This document shows positions 1 through 10,684 of a DNA stretch of 64,000 nt, piece after piece (the stretch's first letter is position 1; every line of letters begins with the position of its first letter). The DNA is from Blasia pusilla. Taxonomy: Eukaryota > Marchantiophyta > Marchantiopsida > Blasiales. A program made the translations under genes and the position numbers. The stretch spans positions 23,808,001 through 23,872,000 of the forward strand of contig CM114273.1 in the NCBI GenBank assembly GCA_050084515.1, read 5' to 3'. The notes below the pieces were generated by a model. That model was given only the letters and a program-made list of their open reading frames with translations, ran no database searches and was not told the origin of the DNA.

Positions 1-446
1 TGATCGGTAATGGATGCAATTGAACAATGTTTCGGACCCGATCACACACCATCCACCATGCACCTAGCAACAAACTACTGAACGTAAGTCTGCATGCCTT
101 GCCACCAATACTGAATCTGGAGCAAGCTGTACGTCCGCTTCACCCCAAAGTGACTCAACTCCTCCTGGGCATGTTGCACTAGTCGTGATCTCTAAGAAGG
201 ATGCGGCACTACGCGTACTGTATCATCCTCCCAAACCCTCAAAACATGTGTCCCCTCCCAACGGAACCGTCTGGTCCGCTCTAGGATCGGATCCCGCTCT
301 CTAGCACCCACGGTGCTCGCAACGCTGCCAGTACAAAGGTAATCCAAGACTAATCCATCATCATGAATATCTCGGCCATTGGTCGTCTCCTCACTAGCCT
401 CATGATCCAAGGACTCTCCACTAGACCTCACCATCGAAGTCTCCAC
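1..446 (-). pseudogene. RetA integrase N-terminal fragment and RNase H-integrase linker
   Basis: The part at 192-446 encodes the acidic linker between RNase H and integrase, including the residues RRFRWEGTHVLRVWED. Below about 190 the minus strand matches the integrase zinc-binding (HHCC) domain of RetE, with a histidine pair around the equivalent of HEELGHFG and a CMV-type cysteine near the edge. Stops interrupt it. The catalytic DDE core is outside the window. The identification rests on collinearity with RetE at 52460-52700. Confidence 0.7.
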
Positions 447-1069
447 ACTCTAGCTCTCCATAGCCAATATGCCTAAATAGGTTGATGCGTGCCACTGACT
501 CCTTATCACTCTCTCCATGCCATCGAGCTCCAATCGCATCTCGTTGACTCGCGCATGGGTTACGACTCAACCCATCTGCATCTTGGTTGAGCGTCCCAAG
601 TCTATATACCACCTGAAATTCATACTCTTGCAACAACAGAGCCCATCTCGCAAGCTTCCTTGTAAGCTTGCCGGACTCCATCAACCACTTCAGTGGTTGA
701 TGATCAGTGATGATGGTAAAGGGGTTGTTGAATAAGTAACACCTTAAATGCGCGAGAGCCCACACCTCAGCCAAGCACTCACCCTCATACGAGTTGTACT
801 TTGCCTCTGCAAGCGTTGTTCGAGCGGCTAGCGTAAGCCACCACGAACTCTCTACCCTCATCATCGTGTTAGGTGAGCACCGCTCCAAGCCCCAACATGC
901 TCCAATCTGTGTGCAACTGGAAAGGACGCCCCCTGATCGGTCTCCTCAAGATGGGCGTGGACGTCAAGCTGTCCTTGAGCAATTGAAATGCTTGCTCATG
1001 CTCATCCCCCCAGTGCCACTCGTGATCCACCTTGGTCAGCAAGGTCAGCGGCTTCGCAATTGAATTGAA
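447..1069 (-). pseudogene. RetA RNase H domain
   Basis: The translation contains the Ty3-type RNase H signatures YEGECLA and ITDHQPLKWLM, followed by the [16 protein letters not shown] tail and NQDADGLSR, which closes the RNase H domain in gypsy polyproteins. It would degrade the RNA strand of the RNA-DNA hybrid during reverse transcription. A frame change near 870-890 separates it from the RT-RH junction around 870-1129 (HTDWSMLGLGAVLT). It is not functional as read. Confidence 0.85.
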
Positions 1070-1966
1070 TCTCTTGACATATCGCCAATAGAAGTTTGCC
1101 AATCCCATGAATGCGCGAACACGGCTCACACCTGTAGGGTGTGGAATGCGTGAGATAGCCTCTACCTTTGTCTACTAAACACCAAGGCTCCCTTGGTATA
1201 TCGTATGACCCAAGTACTCAATCTGGTCGTAGAAAAACTTGCACTTGCTTGGATGTAGCTTCAGCCCATGTAATTACAATCGTTAAAGCACCTCCTCTAG
1301 ATGTCGCTCATGCTCCTCAACCGTGGCGCTAAAGACTACGATGTCATCAATATAACACCTAGAAAAATCCACACCAGCCAAGATCCTATCCATGACCCTC
1401 TGAAACTCAGCCCGGGCATTCTTTAAGCCAAATGGTAAGAACCGCCACTAGTACAAACAATCCTTCCCGTGAGGATTGATGTCCCAAAATTCCGTCTTCT
1501 GCCTGTCCTCCAATCTGATAGGGAGCTGATGATACCCGGCTTGCAAATCCAATGAACTAAAGACCTTTGCGTGACCAATTGCATCAAAGATCTCCTCAGG
1601 GGTGGGCATGGCATACCTATCGGAATTTGTCTGCCGATTGATAGGTCGGTAATCCTCACACATCCGCCTCTCCGTCCTCTTGCCATGCACATCCTTCTTG
1701 GCGAGCATGACAATGGCAGATGCATACTCCCCATGCGACATCTTCACTAGTCCTGGTCCGACCAAGTCCTAGCTTGTACTGTGAATCAGAGCCCTCTCCT
1801 CAGAACCATGCTCGATGCTGTGGCTATCATCTCCTGGCGTACCTAAAAAACAACCCAAGAAGTCCACAGGTGTCTCTCCCGATCTCCCATGGTGTGTAGA
1901 TCTCCTTGGGTCTCGCCCCCAACCACTACCTCCACCGTCTCGATAGGCATGGGGCTCACCAACCAA
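1070..1966 (-). pseudogene. RetA reverse transcriptase domain
   Basis: RT motifs are visible in order on the minus strand: RPINRQT (1600s), FSSLDLQAGYHQLPI, LPFGLKNA, and the catalytic YIDD box at 1343-1354, followed by LKLHPSKCKFF and IEYLGHTIY. This is a Ty3/gypsy RT that copies element RNA into DNA inside virus-like particles. Stops at several places, including in the thumb region around 1170-1290, show that the copy is decayed. Two overlapping frames at 1423-1765 mark a frameshift in the fingers region. Confidence 0.9.
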
Positions 1967-1974
1967 CCGCTGTG

Positions 1975-3330
1975 ATCTATCGCGATCTCATACGACGGTG
2001 CTCAGCCACTCCCAAGCTGAGGATCCATGTCAAGCAGTTCAACTCCATCGCTTGACCCAAGATATGGCGTCGTGATGCCTCTGACACTAACGGAACTGCC
2101 GTCACTCCTATGGGAAATCCCATTGCTCGCTCTCTCTCGTCGGCGTTGGGCTCCACCAACCGCTGAACCTGGTCATCCCAAACCAAGCCAAGATCAGCCT
2201 CCTTGTATGCATAGGAAGCGGGAAAAATCACAAACGTGGGCAAGGCTGCCCGCGGCCTGCCTACCCTGTTGACCACAGTCAACAGTGGTGGATCATCGTG
2301 CCTCAGTGCCTCTGATCGATGACCTGGATCCATAATGGAATCCACTAACAAATGGGAGGGGCGCTCCACTCTCGCATACGCCCTCCGTAACACCGCATGG
2401 GGCACCAAGTTGGTCCACCATAGACTCAGGCGATGTTTTCTAGAACCTACACTCGCCGCATCCAAGAATACAGGTGGGCGGATCGAGGCACGCACCTAAT
2501 GAGCACTTGTCACCACCCGTGACATGGAGTCTCCTAAGATCGGCACATTCTCCAAAATGTAGGATGGAGAACGAGAGTGGTGCTCATGCAAACTTCCGTA
2601 AGACCCTCAACATCTCCCAAAACAACCTGGACCGAGTGTGAACCAACCCGCTGCCTCGTCCAACACTCAATTGGCCCTGACATGGTGAACCGAAAATGAC
2701 CAAATCAATGGTCCCTACCCGCTCTAAGTCCTGCGCCCCCAACAACAAAATATCCCTCGGTAGGGAATTCTGGTACCCCTTTACCGTGGACGCAGACAAT
2801 AAGTCAGGAAAACGATTAGGGTAATTGCGCCACATGTCGTAGTTAGACACGCCTCGCAATATCATCACTCTCCACATACAAGTATTGTTGTTCTCGCACT
2901 CGTGCCTGCAAAACAACAACTAACCCGATGCTAGTCCCTCCAAAGAGATCTAACACTCGAATACCCTCCTCCGGGTTACACCACACAATGGATGTCGTAT
3001 CCAAGGGTCTCATCGTAGCACTCCCTGCTACCTCGGGTTTCTCAGACCCATCATGCTCTGGTGCAAATGCATCGCTCCACGCGGTCTGTACGTGCTCATC
3101 TGCTAATCGTTGAAGCTCCTCACTTGAGCCCCATTAGGGCACCTCTCCTCCACAGAATGATGCGGCTACCATAACACTCCTCCCCATAGAAATATCAGGA
3201 ACGGAAGTATTCTCTACATGGACATGGCCCTCAATCAAATCACTAGGCCAAGTGACGGCACTGCTAAATGCTGCTAAGGTCGCCATCTCTCTGGCCGTTC
3301 CTCGATCACTGCACATGTGAATCAAACGGG
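1975..3330 (-). pseudogene. RetA C5-cytosine DNA methyltransferase domain inside pol
   Basis: On the minus strand the conserved motifs of a C5-MTase occur in the standard, non-permuted order. Motif I (VLDLFGGTSIGL, SAM binding) is at about 2925-2959. Motif IV is DLVIFGSPCQG with the catalytic Cys codon at 2680-2682. Motif VI (LENV) is at 2544-2552. A motif VIII-like stretch SVGSRKHRLSLWWTNL is at 2406-2453. The final part has RAMGFP (GFP at 2109-2117) and RRHILGQAM (2046-2072). The WWTNL/GFP/LG arrangement resembles DNMT3-type enzymes more than Dcm, and it is not permuted as in plant DRM. It lies between protease and RT. Stops after motif I and between motifs IV and VI make it a pseudogene. 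The product would methylate cytosine in DNA; target and role are unknown. Confidence 0.85.
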
Positions 3331-3339
3331 TAATGAGCT

Positions 3340-3770
3340 AAGGCGCCCATCACCTGATTGTCATCTTGGTCTGTAGGACACTGACTCCTCCCTGTAATCC
3401 AGGGAAAACCCCATCGGGTATAACACTACTCCACCAACCAAGACGTCGTAGGACTCTGCATCAATCACTATCGCCTTGGCTCGCACCACGGACTCATCTG
3501 CAAGATGTCCCGGGAGAATCCTCACCATGACCTCTTGTTGGGTGATATACTCTATGGTACTCGCTCCACCCAAGGATGTATGTATCCGGAATGGACAACG
3601 CTCCACATCGGCTCTCGTCAAGCCCAATCCTCTGAATGACCCTTTCGCCAACATCAGGGGTTGCGCTCCTGAATCCAACAAGACGCATTGCGGACTAAAA
3701 GCTCTACCTCCGGGACTCACCAACTGGAAGACCTCTCCTCAGTTATCCAGCAACACAACACCATGAGAAG
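3340..3770 (-). pseudogene. RetA aspartic protease (retropepsin) domain
   Basis: The open stretch 3361-3723 encodes LLDSGAQPLMLAKGSF, the retropepsin active-site DSG motif, followed about 60 residues later by the flap/second-half region and SYDVLVGGVVLYPMGF, typical of gypsy proteases ending in a hydrophobic ILG-like strand. It would cleave the Gag-Pol polyprotein. The DSG is intact here and in RetD but is DSE in RetB. It sits directly upstream of the methyltransferase region and downstream of the gag C-terminal linker. Confidence 0.85.
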
Positions 3771-5790
3771 CCATGGCAAGCTCTATCGCGAGTCTAGCGG
3801 ACATCTCTGCCATCCTAGAAGCCGTAGCCTGCCATGAATCTGACGTGGACAGCCCGAGCATCCGCTCCAAGGGCAGGTCCATCACCGCCTCTGCAATCAC
3901 CTTTGAACGTGATGCAGGAGCTCCAACTCCACACACACATAGCGTAGCGGCCAGCCGAAAAGCCTTGGCGGGCATACCCCCCAACGTTACAACATCGTAA
4001 GTAGAAAATAAAGGAGCGCGATACACAATGGTGACTGTCCCCAACAACGTGCTCGACATATGCCCTTCCTGAGCATCAACAATAGGAGTCGTCGCACTCG
4101 CTTCTCCCATCCCCTTCATGCATGCACACCAACAACATCGCCAACTCTCCAAGAACTCTGATCAGGACCCATCGATGGGGTCCTCATCGCATCACACAAC
4201 GTGAAAGACTAAGGAAGCCTTGTCTGTTTCTTGGCTTCCCGTCGCTGTGGATCCAACTTTGCGGCTGCTCCACGCGTTGCAACTGCGGCTGCCTCCATCT
4301 TGGCAACCCCGCACATCCAACCTAGATCCTACATATCTCTGGCTGCTCCATATGATGTTGATGCCTCACATCCGGCATCGGGTAATCTCAATGCCGTAGC
4401 GGCAATATGCTCATGTAGTTCATGTATATGAACAACCATCCTAGCCTCACGCCCGACATCTTCCTTGACGCATCTAGGTGGTGGGACTCTACCTCCTCCA
4501 CAGGCAGCTCCACCATCATGTTGAGCAACTCCAGCTCCTCGTCCCCCAACGAGACCACCTGGTGCACGATCTCTAGGCCCACCCGGACCGTTTACTCGCT
4601 CTGGTGCCCTCTCTAGCCCTCAGTCCGGACGTAACTCAGGATGTAAACTGAAACATCTGGCACGTGTATGACCATACCTTTGACAATAGTCACACTGATA
4701 AACTCCTGGTGCAGCACCATCTCCTCCTCCATGCTGAAGCACACGTCCATGACCCTGACGAGTGTTATTGCGCTAATGATGGGCTCCACCACATGACCAA
4801 CAAGTAACAGTAGGCGGCTGTTGCTAAGCCGCATATGAAGGCGCAGGTCTCTGTAGCATGGCCTCCCGGTATCCTCCCTAATCTCCTGGTGCCAGAGTCG
4901 ACCTATCTCGAAGTCCACGTTGCTGCACATGTGCTACAGGCAATCTTGACTGCTCTCGCCTTGAACCCATGATGGCTACGCTCTCCTCCGCCATGTTGCG
5001 CTCAATGTTCTTGGCGGTCCTAAAACCATCTCTCAACGTAGGGGAGATGTTCATAAGAAGCAGCCCCTCCCGCACCCGTGTCCGCAAGGTCCGGTCCAGC
5101 ATTGCGTACCATGAGTGGATAGCCCGAGCCTCTGTCGTCCCCTGAGTGACGTTGATCAACCGGCGCAAGCGAGTATAAGCCTCACGAAAACTCTCACCCG
5201 GGCGCCTCTAGAAGTCCTGGATGCTCTGCAACTTCTCCGTCTGTACCCCATGGTAGCTCGCACTCAACTCAGCAAAGAACTCAACCACAGGGTTGAACGT
5301 GGGACGAACCTGACTACACGCTCCAATTGCTCCCGTGCGAGTGACCCCTCCTAAAACATCACTAGTGGAAGAGGAAGTAGCCTCTCCTGACTCCTCCTCC
5401 TTATATGCGAATGGCTTCGTCCATGACACATAATGTGGGTCATAGTAGAGCCTCCATGCCTGGATCTCACGTGCATATCTCTGAGAGAACTCATGGTTAA
5501 TCGTCCATGGGCGCCCCCTCCAAGTTTTGGAACATACTGTTCCATGCTGTAAACGGGTTGAACTCTCTAGAGTTCTTGGCCCGCTGGGAGTCGCACCAAC
5601 TCCTAAAATCTGCAATTAAATCGTGCAACTCAATCGTACCTACTACACTTGAAAACCTATGCGGTACTCTATCCCGGTCGTCCATCTCATACGCCCAACT
5701 AGTAGGACCACTCACAATATGTGATGATATGCTCACAAACTCCTCTACACCCTCCCCCTCGTCTGACAATGACACAGAAGGAGGTCGAGG
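3771..5790 (-). pseudogene. RetA gag, degenerate
   Basis: Minus-strand segments at 5775-5497, 5615-5208, 5168-4878 and 4930-4613 together match the gag of RetD and RetB: an acidic N-terminus (MSLSDEGEGVEEFVS), the VVGTIELHDLIADFRSWCD segment, a capsid-like part (RTLRTRVREGLLLMNISPTLRD), and a basic zinc-knuckle region around 4660-4800. Gag forms the particle that packages element RNA. At least three frame changes and several stops are present. The part from about 4600 to 3771 is a low-complexity linker to the protease, ending ASHGVVLLDN. Confidence 0.8.
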
Positions 5791-7484
5791 TGGTCCTTCA
5801 CGTGGAGACCTTCGGAACCTCGTGCCACTCCGCGTAAAACCTCTAGAGCTACTCTCGGGTTCACCATCTCGCCTCTCAAAGTCCCAAACGGATGCCGTGA
5901 TGACCCTCGTGCCCCTCTCATCAGATCACTATCCCCTCGCGAGTAATCCATCAATCACTCATCCCAAATATGCAGCACTCGATCTACACTCTCCCTTGCC
6001 GAGACGTGTAACAAGCGGCGTGGTGCGGCAACAAGCGACGTGATGCGGCAAATCGACCTGGCTATCATCTCATCGACAACCTACCCTCAACTGCGGACAT
6101 CCCACACATGTCTATGTCCCCTAAAACACATAAATAAATGATGCTCTCAACATCCACACACCCAATATCCCCAAATAAACTACCCAAATCCCAGAATCCC
6201 TCACACGTGCGGGGTAAAGGGCCAGAATGGGTAACCTGAACACATGTCGATGTCGCTCCTCAGCAACTACAAATCTCAACCCCAACTCCATTGTGGAGAA
6301 AGATCCTCCGATCAGCAAGTCATACTCCTCCCATACTAACGCTACTCAAAACTCCTCGATAGACAATGCGGTTCTAGCGAAACGGTGCGGCATTGCAGGT
6401 GACATGGAACGACTACGAACGACACGATCCTCAATGAAGGGATGCGGCACTCGGCAGCATACCCTCCTCAATCAATAATAAACCCACACTCTGCTCCATA
6501 ATGATTGTGGCTCCATGATCAAGACGGTGCGGTGCGGCCACGGGCGACACGACGCGGCAATCGGCGGCGCGATGCGGCTACGGGCGTCGTGACACGGTAC
6601 TCGATCGTCGTCGAGCGGCTACCAATCACAACATAGCTGCATGAAATAAAAAATCAAACACCATAATCGGAGGTCATCTGCCATCACTTGTTGATGATGA
6701 AACTTTGATGATGGTGGTGGCCAAAACAAAGTACGTGGTGGGGACGCAAGTTAGAGAATCAACAAAAGTCATGGAAGACCCTTCACTCCTTGACGGCGAC
6801 AATGGCAAGCAAAGGGTGGACAACGGACGGTGGAGTATTGACGATGACAGTTGGCCGTTGATGGTGATGGTCGACCGGTGATGGTTGATTGTCGATGGAG
6901 GACCATTGATGGTGATAATGACGGCGACGGCCCCTGGTTTAGGGTTTGAACAATTTAACCCTAAAAATCGCCTAGCAATGGCAGTTTTGCGAGATTGACC
7001 ATAAATTTTTGCTCGCAACTCCAAATTGCACATTGTTTGTTGCACAATATGCAAAACTTTACGATCTACGACAAACTTTAAAAATATTTAGAATATAAAA
7101 TTCCAGTAAAAATAAACAGGGACTGTCGTAAAGCCCCAATCTCTCTTCTCCTACACAAAATTTGGCAGCGCTTCCGCGCTGATTTCTCCTAGCCAAAATG
7201 TAAAACTTGTAAAAATACAAATCAGCAAGCTACATGGTGCTCCCGAGAGCATCGGCATGGGGCAACCTGCCCCCATAATCAATCTCTATCAGAAATTGGG
7301 CAGCGCTTCCGCGCGCCACTCTTCCACGCGAAAAATCGGCAAATGCAAAGAACAATCAAAGCAGCCCTTGCTCCGGTGAGAACTCCCATGAGCCGCTGAA
7401 CGGGGAACACAGTCCCGGACCTCCAAAAAGAGCAAACTCCCCCATGAAGCTCTTTCATTCTCTCATTCTTTCTTTGTAAAGTAA
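5791..7484 (-). other. RetA 5' leader, non-coding
   Basis: No gene is visible. The stretch aligns with the leaders of RetD (48854-50541) and RetE (41207-41814). It includes a polypyrimidine or purine-rich segment, repeats of the type GGCAGCGCTTCCGCGC (two copies near 7150-7310 on the plus strand read as GCGCTTCCGCGC), and a run of GATGG/CGACGG triplet-like repeats at 6700-6940. It probably contains the primer-binding and packaging region, but I could not identify a convincing tRNA primer site. Confidence 0.6.
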
Positions 7485-7991
7485 GATCGAATCTCTCTCT
7501 ACACCATCTCACACCATAGCTCTCCAAGGTGTGCACTCTCTCTCATGTCAAACTAAACCCACTCTCCTGATGAGAGGCTTGGGTAACACTCACAAGGCAA
7601 GGGTCCATAGCTCCGCCGCCTTATGCCAAGAGGTTCAACAAAGAGAGAATGAGCTCTCAATCTCTCTCTCCTTGAGGTATACCCCTCCCCTCTCCCAAGC
7701 TCTCTCCATGGTTATTTATTCTCCCAAGTCATCTTCTGGGCTCTTGACCTGATGTAGGAGGTAAAGGGTCACTTACCAAAAAATAGAAAGTTGATTATAT
7801 ACTAAAAATGGTACTTATCTAAATTAGAAAGTTCCTCAATATGGCTCCAAATGAGCCGAAACGAAGGGGAACCCTGCTCTCTCAAGTCTCCCGGGGCCTT
7901 AGCAGGTCATCCTTGACCTACTCAGCATGTCCTCCGCTACTCACAAAGGTGCTCGACTAGATCTCACTGATCCATGCTAAGAGACGTGACA
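7485..7991 (-). repeat. RetA alpha terminal block (5' end)
   Basis: A block of about 507 bp starting TGTCACGTC at 7991 and ending TTTACA at 7485 on the minus strand. It is homologous to 50542-51057 and 42153-42660 (RetD) and 40695-41206 (RetE). In this 5' position it runs straight into the leader: the approximately 130-bp beta block that follows alpha in the 3' copies and in the solo copy is absent. It presumably carries the promoter. Confidence 0.8.
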
Positions 7992-8267
7992 TGTGTCACA
8001 TCTGAGTAGTCGATAGGCCGAGATCTATCGTGGATAGGGCGTAGGAGCCAGCGTACAGTCTTGAGTGCAACGTTTTCCCACGGTGTCGGATGAGGTTGAG
8101 GATAGGTCCGTTTCGTCAGGAACGTAATTTATGACAACTTTCTTGTTGAGGTCGTTCATAGCCGGATGACTTGTTGACCAAGTCACTCGCCCCTTGTAAC
8201 TTGTGCGTGCAAGTAACCACGAGGATAGCTATTTTTAGGGGAGTAGCCTTCTGGCTCTTCCCAACCC

Positions 8268-8274
8268 TATATAA
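8268..8274 (+). promoter_or_regulatory. TATA box of RetB alpha-1
   Basis: The sequence CCCTATATAA lies in the middle of the alpha block, 13 bp upstream of a conserved hairpin. The same box is kept in the 3' alpha copy at 24104-24110. Position and conservation support a core promoter; no expression data are available. Confidence 0.7.
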
Positions 8275-8280
8275 CACAAG

Positions 8281-8304
8281 AAGATGGCTTTCCTAAGCCA
8301 TCTT
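8281..8304 (+). other. Conserved hairpin downstream of the TATA box
   Basis: AAGATGGCTT and AAGCCATCTT form a perfect 10-bp stem with a 4-nt loop. It starts seven bases after the TATA box, so it would lie at or near the 5' end of the transcript. The same hairpin occurs at 24117-24140, and variants at about 57203-57226, 58510-58535 and 58708-58735. Confidence 0.65.
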
Positions 8305-8476
8305 TCTCATGTTGGGCCGTTGGAGCAGCTCTCTTATATGTGTGTGAGATAGGACTAGGATGTTAGCATCCGGATTCTTTGATAGCGCAGGGTGGACGAG
8401 GCTCGATATACCGATGTAGCTTAAGGAGTGGAGTTTTAGGCTGGATGAACCGTTTTAACTACTCTTTATTTTTACA

Positions 8477-9247
8477 TGAGAAAGATGTCAGAGGGTTGGC
8501 AAAGAATTCATTGGTTGCAGGTAGGCAAGCGAGTTGCCTTGGTGGGGAGCCCATGGAGACGCGTGTGTGGCATTTTGTATGTTATTTTCTGTTCAGAAGG
8601 TTATGGGCGGAAGCGCTGTCCATTTTTCGTAGATTTTGTCGATATAGATTGACGAGGATGAGCTACACTGAAAAATTGACGATGGAGTGTCAGTGCGCAT
8701 GATGCTGACGGGTTGTCAGCATCTGTTGACGAGAGGATCGACTGGTTGTGTGAGGAGATGCTTGTGCTTCGGAGGTTTTCGTGTCACATGGTGGAGTCAC
8801 GGTTGACCATGCAGTAGTTTGATGGCGGGCGTGATCACGCTACCCATTCGAGTCCCTTTTCTCGCACTTATCTGATTGAGAGTGTTGGGTGGTGGGTAGT
8901 TGGTGAGGTTAGATGGGTGTAGCGATGGTGATGAGTGTAGACTCCTTTCATGTGTAGCTTGTTTGTGGATATACAGTTGTTGCTGAGTAGGGGTCATGTG
9001 TATGCCCTGAGAGTGTCAATAGTTAGGTCAGTCAGTTGGGAGGCTCATGGTGAGTGCGAGTCTTGAGTGTGCATGAGGCCGGGTGTGTCGTCAGGGGATT
9101 ATCATTAGCATCGGTGAGCTAGTAAGGAGAGTGGGAGACTCTCGGTGAGTCTGAGTGCTTGAGCGGGTGAGATAGGGTTGTCATCACGGCGTTCTTCGAG
9201 GGTTCAGTAGTAGTGGTGTGACACGGAGTGGAGTGAGATACTGAGGG
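8477..9247 (+). other. RetB leader, non-coding
   Basis: No gene is supported. The stretch follows alpha-1 with ATGTCAGAGGG, which weakly recalls the initiator-Met primer site of plant gypsy elements but is too divergent to assert. The open frame at 8379-8702 spans the alpha end and leader and has no recognisable content. Confidence 0.5.
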
Positions 9248-10175
9248 ATGTCGAGTGAGGAGCTACCTCGACGTCCATATGTGGCTGAATCGTCATCACT
9301 AGACACCAGGTCTGGTGACGAGATCGCAGAGGGAGGCAATATCATTTGGCAAGAGATGGACGATATAAGCCATCAAGGCATGCATCATTTCTCGGGTGCA
9401 GTGGGCACCATCGACTTAGATGATTTTATCCAGTAGTTCGACACGTGGTGCGACTTTGAGGAGATACAGACTTTGACACGGGTCAACCCTTTGATGGCGT
9501 GGAAGGGGTTGTTCTTGCACTTGGAGGGTCCTTCGATGGATCATAACATAGAGTTTTGATCACTATATTCAAAAGAGATCGATGCCAGGAGGATTGATTG
9601 GGCTCCAGGGTATGTGTCCACTAGTGGTCGCAAGGCATATGATGGGATCGTGAGAGGAGAGAGACCCACACCATAAGCCCGGAGACTAGATGGAGAGACG
9701 GAATTGTGGTAGGGACCTCTGGTAGTAGAGGGCCACCTTGCTTCAATCCCATATTGGAGTTTTTCTGAATGTTGGGGAAGAGCTACAAGGGCGTACACAC
9801 CGACAAGCTGAAGAGTCTACAAGATTTTCAGCGACGATCGGGTGAGAATCTGAGAGAGGCATTCACACGCATCAGGAGGCTGATCATTGCTACGTATGGA
9901 GTGACTAAGGTGCAGTCAGTCTAGTATTGGTATGGGGTTCTCGACCGAGAACTACGGAGGAGAGTCTGAGATGCGGTGCTGATTCACACAACAAAGCCCA
10001 CATTGAAGGTGGTCTTCGAGTTGTCTGAGCGTCTTGAGCTCAATATGAGTGAGGAGTAGGTAGTGACCGCTGGATTTTCTCGAGAATCGACGGGTCCACC
10101 AGCGACGGTGACCCCAAAGGTGCCACAGCAAGCACCAGTACCACAGGAGCGGGCCTGTGTGCCTAGAGAGCAGGG
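9248..10175 (+). pseudogene. RetB gag, N-terminal part
   Basis: Starts with an ATG giving MSSEELPRRPYVAESSSLD and includes GAVGTIDLDDFIQ, collinear with the VVGTIELHDF segment of RetA and RetD gag. Further along, LREAFTRIRRLIIATYGV and LRRRVRDAVLIHTTKPTLK match the capsid-like region. Stops after DDFIQ and elsewhere break it. It ends exactly at the 9-bp target duplication where the MULE has inserted; gag resumes at 17456. Confidence 0.8.
10167..10175 (+). repeat. Left 9-bp target-site duplication of MULE1
   Basis: AGAGCAGGG here and at 17447-17455 are identical. Joining the gag sequence across one copy gives the same length as the uninterrupted RetA gag at this place, which supports exact duplication of 9 bp, the length usual for Mutator-like elements. 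Confidence 0.85.
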
Positions 10176-10684
10176 GGCTGGTATTCTGGCAGGAGAGAGG
10201 AAGAGAGGAGAGGAAGAGAGGAAGAGAGGAAGAGAGGAGAGTCTCTTAAAAATAAAGGGCAAGTCCGCCTCCTCTCTTCAAAACTTTTTGACATATTTGA
10301 AACTTTTGTTTGCTTTCAAATTCATGAAATATTTAGAAGAATGTAGGTAGTGGTCCATATTCGGGCCTAAAGAAACCTCCTTTTTCCAGGGGGCGAAAAA
10401 CAAGTAGACATCATAAGACGACTATAAACATTTTTCCATCACTCTAAATGTGAGCCTAAGTTTCTTCATATTGCATGTCTCAGTCTACAGTAAGTTATGC
10501 CCAGGAGTATTTTTGTTGGAGGACCATTGGCAAATAATTTGACTAGAAGTAGCAATCTCATCTCAATGAAAGTTTCAAATAAAGACCAACTTGGTGAAAT
10601 GTGAACATAGGAGACGATAATTGAACCAAAATATTGTTAGCTTTCTGGAGTAAAGAGGAACTGATGTCCCTTCATTCAGATTTG

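Larger units (their letters stand above)
1..7991 (-). mobile_element. RetA: Ty3/gypsy retrotransposon, 3' end cut by window
   Basis: Read on the minus strand the order is terminal alpha block, long non-coding leader, gag, protease, C5-DNA methyltransferase, reverse transcriptase, RNase H and the start of integrase, which runs off the left edge. The order PR-RT-RH-IN is that of Ty3/gypsy; the methyltransferase between protease and RT is not a usual gypsy part. Frames are broken by stops and small indels, so this copy is dead, but long stretches still align with RetB, RetD and RetE. The 5' terminus (TGTCACGTC on the minus strand at 7991) lies two bases from the 5' terminus of RetB, so the two elements stand head to head. 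Confidence 0.9.
7994..8476 (+). repeat. RetB alpha-1 block (5' terminus)
   Basis: Begins TGTCACATCTGAG and ends TTATTTTTACA just before the leader. It matches 23830-24308 along its whole length. It contains a TATA box at 8268-8274 and a 24-nt hairpin immediately downstream, so it holds the promoter of the element. The beta block that follows alpha at the 3' end is missing here. Confidence 0.85.

Noticed and set aside
8477-8500. Initiator-Met primer-binding site after RetB alpha
   Set aside because: ATGTCAGAGGG shares only part of the usual primer-binding sequence and does not start right at the block end, and the other subfamily shows nothing similar there.
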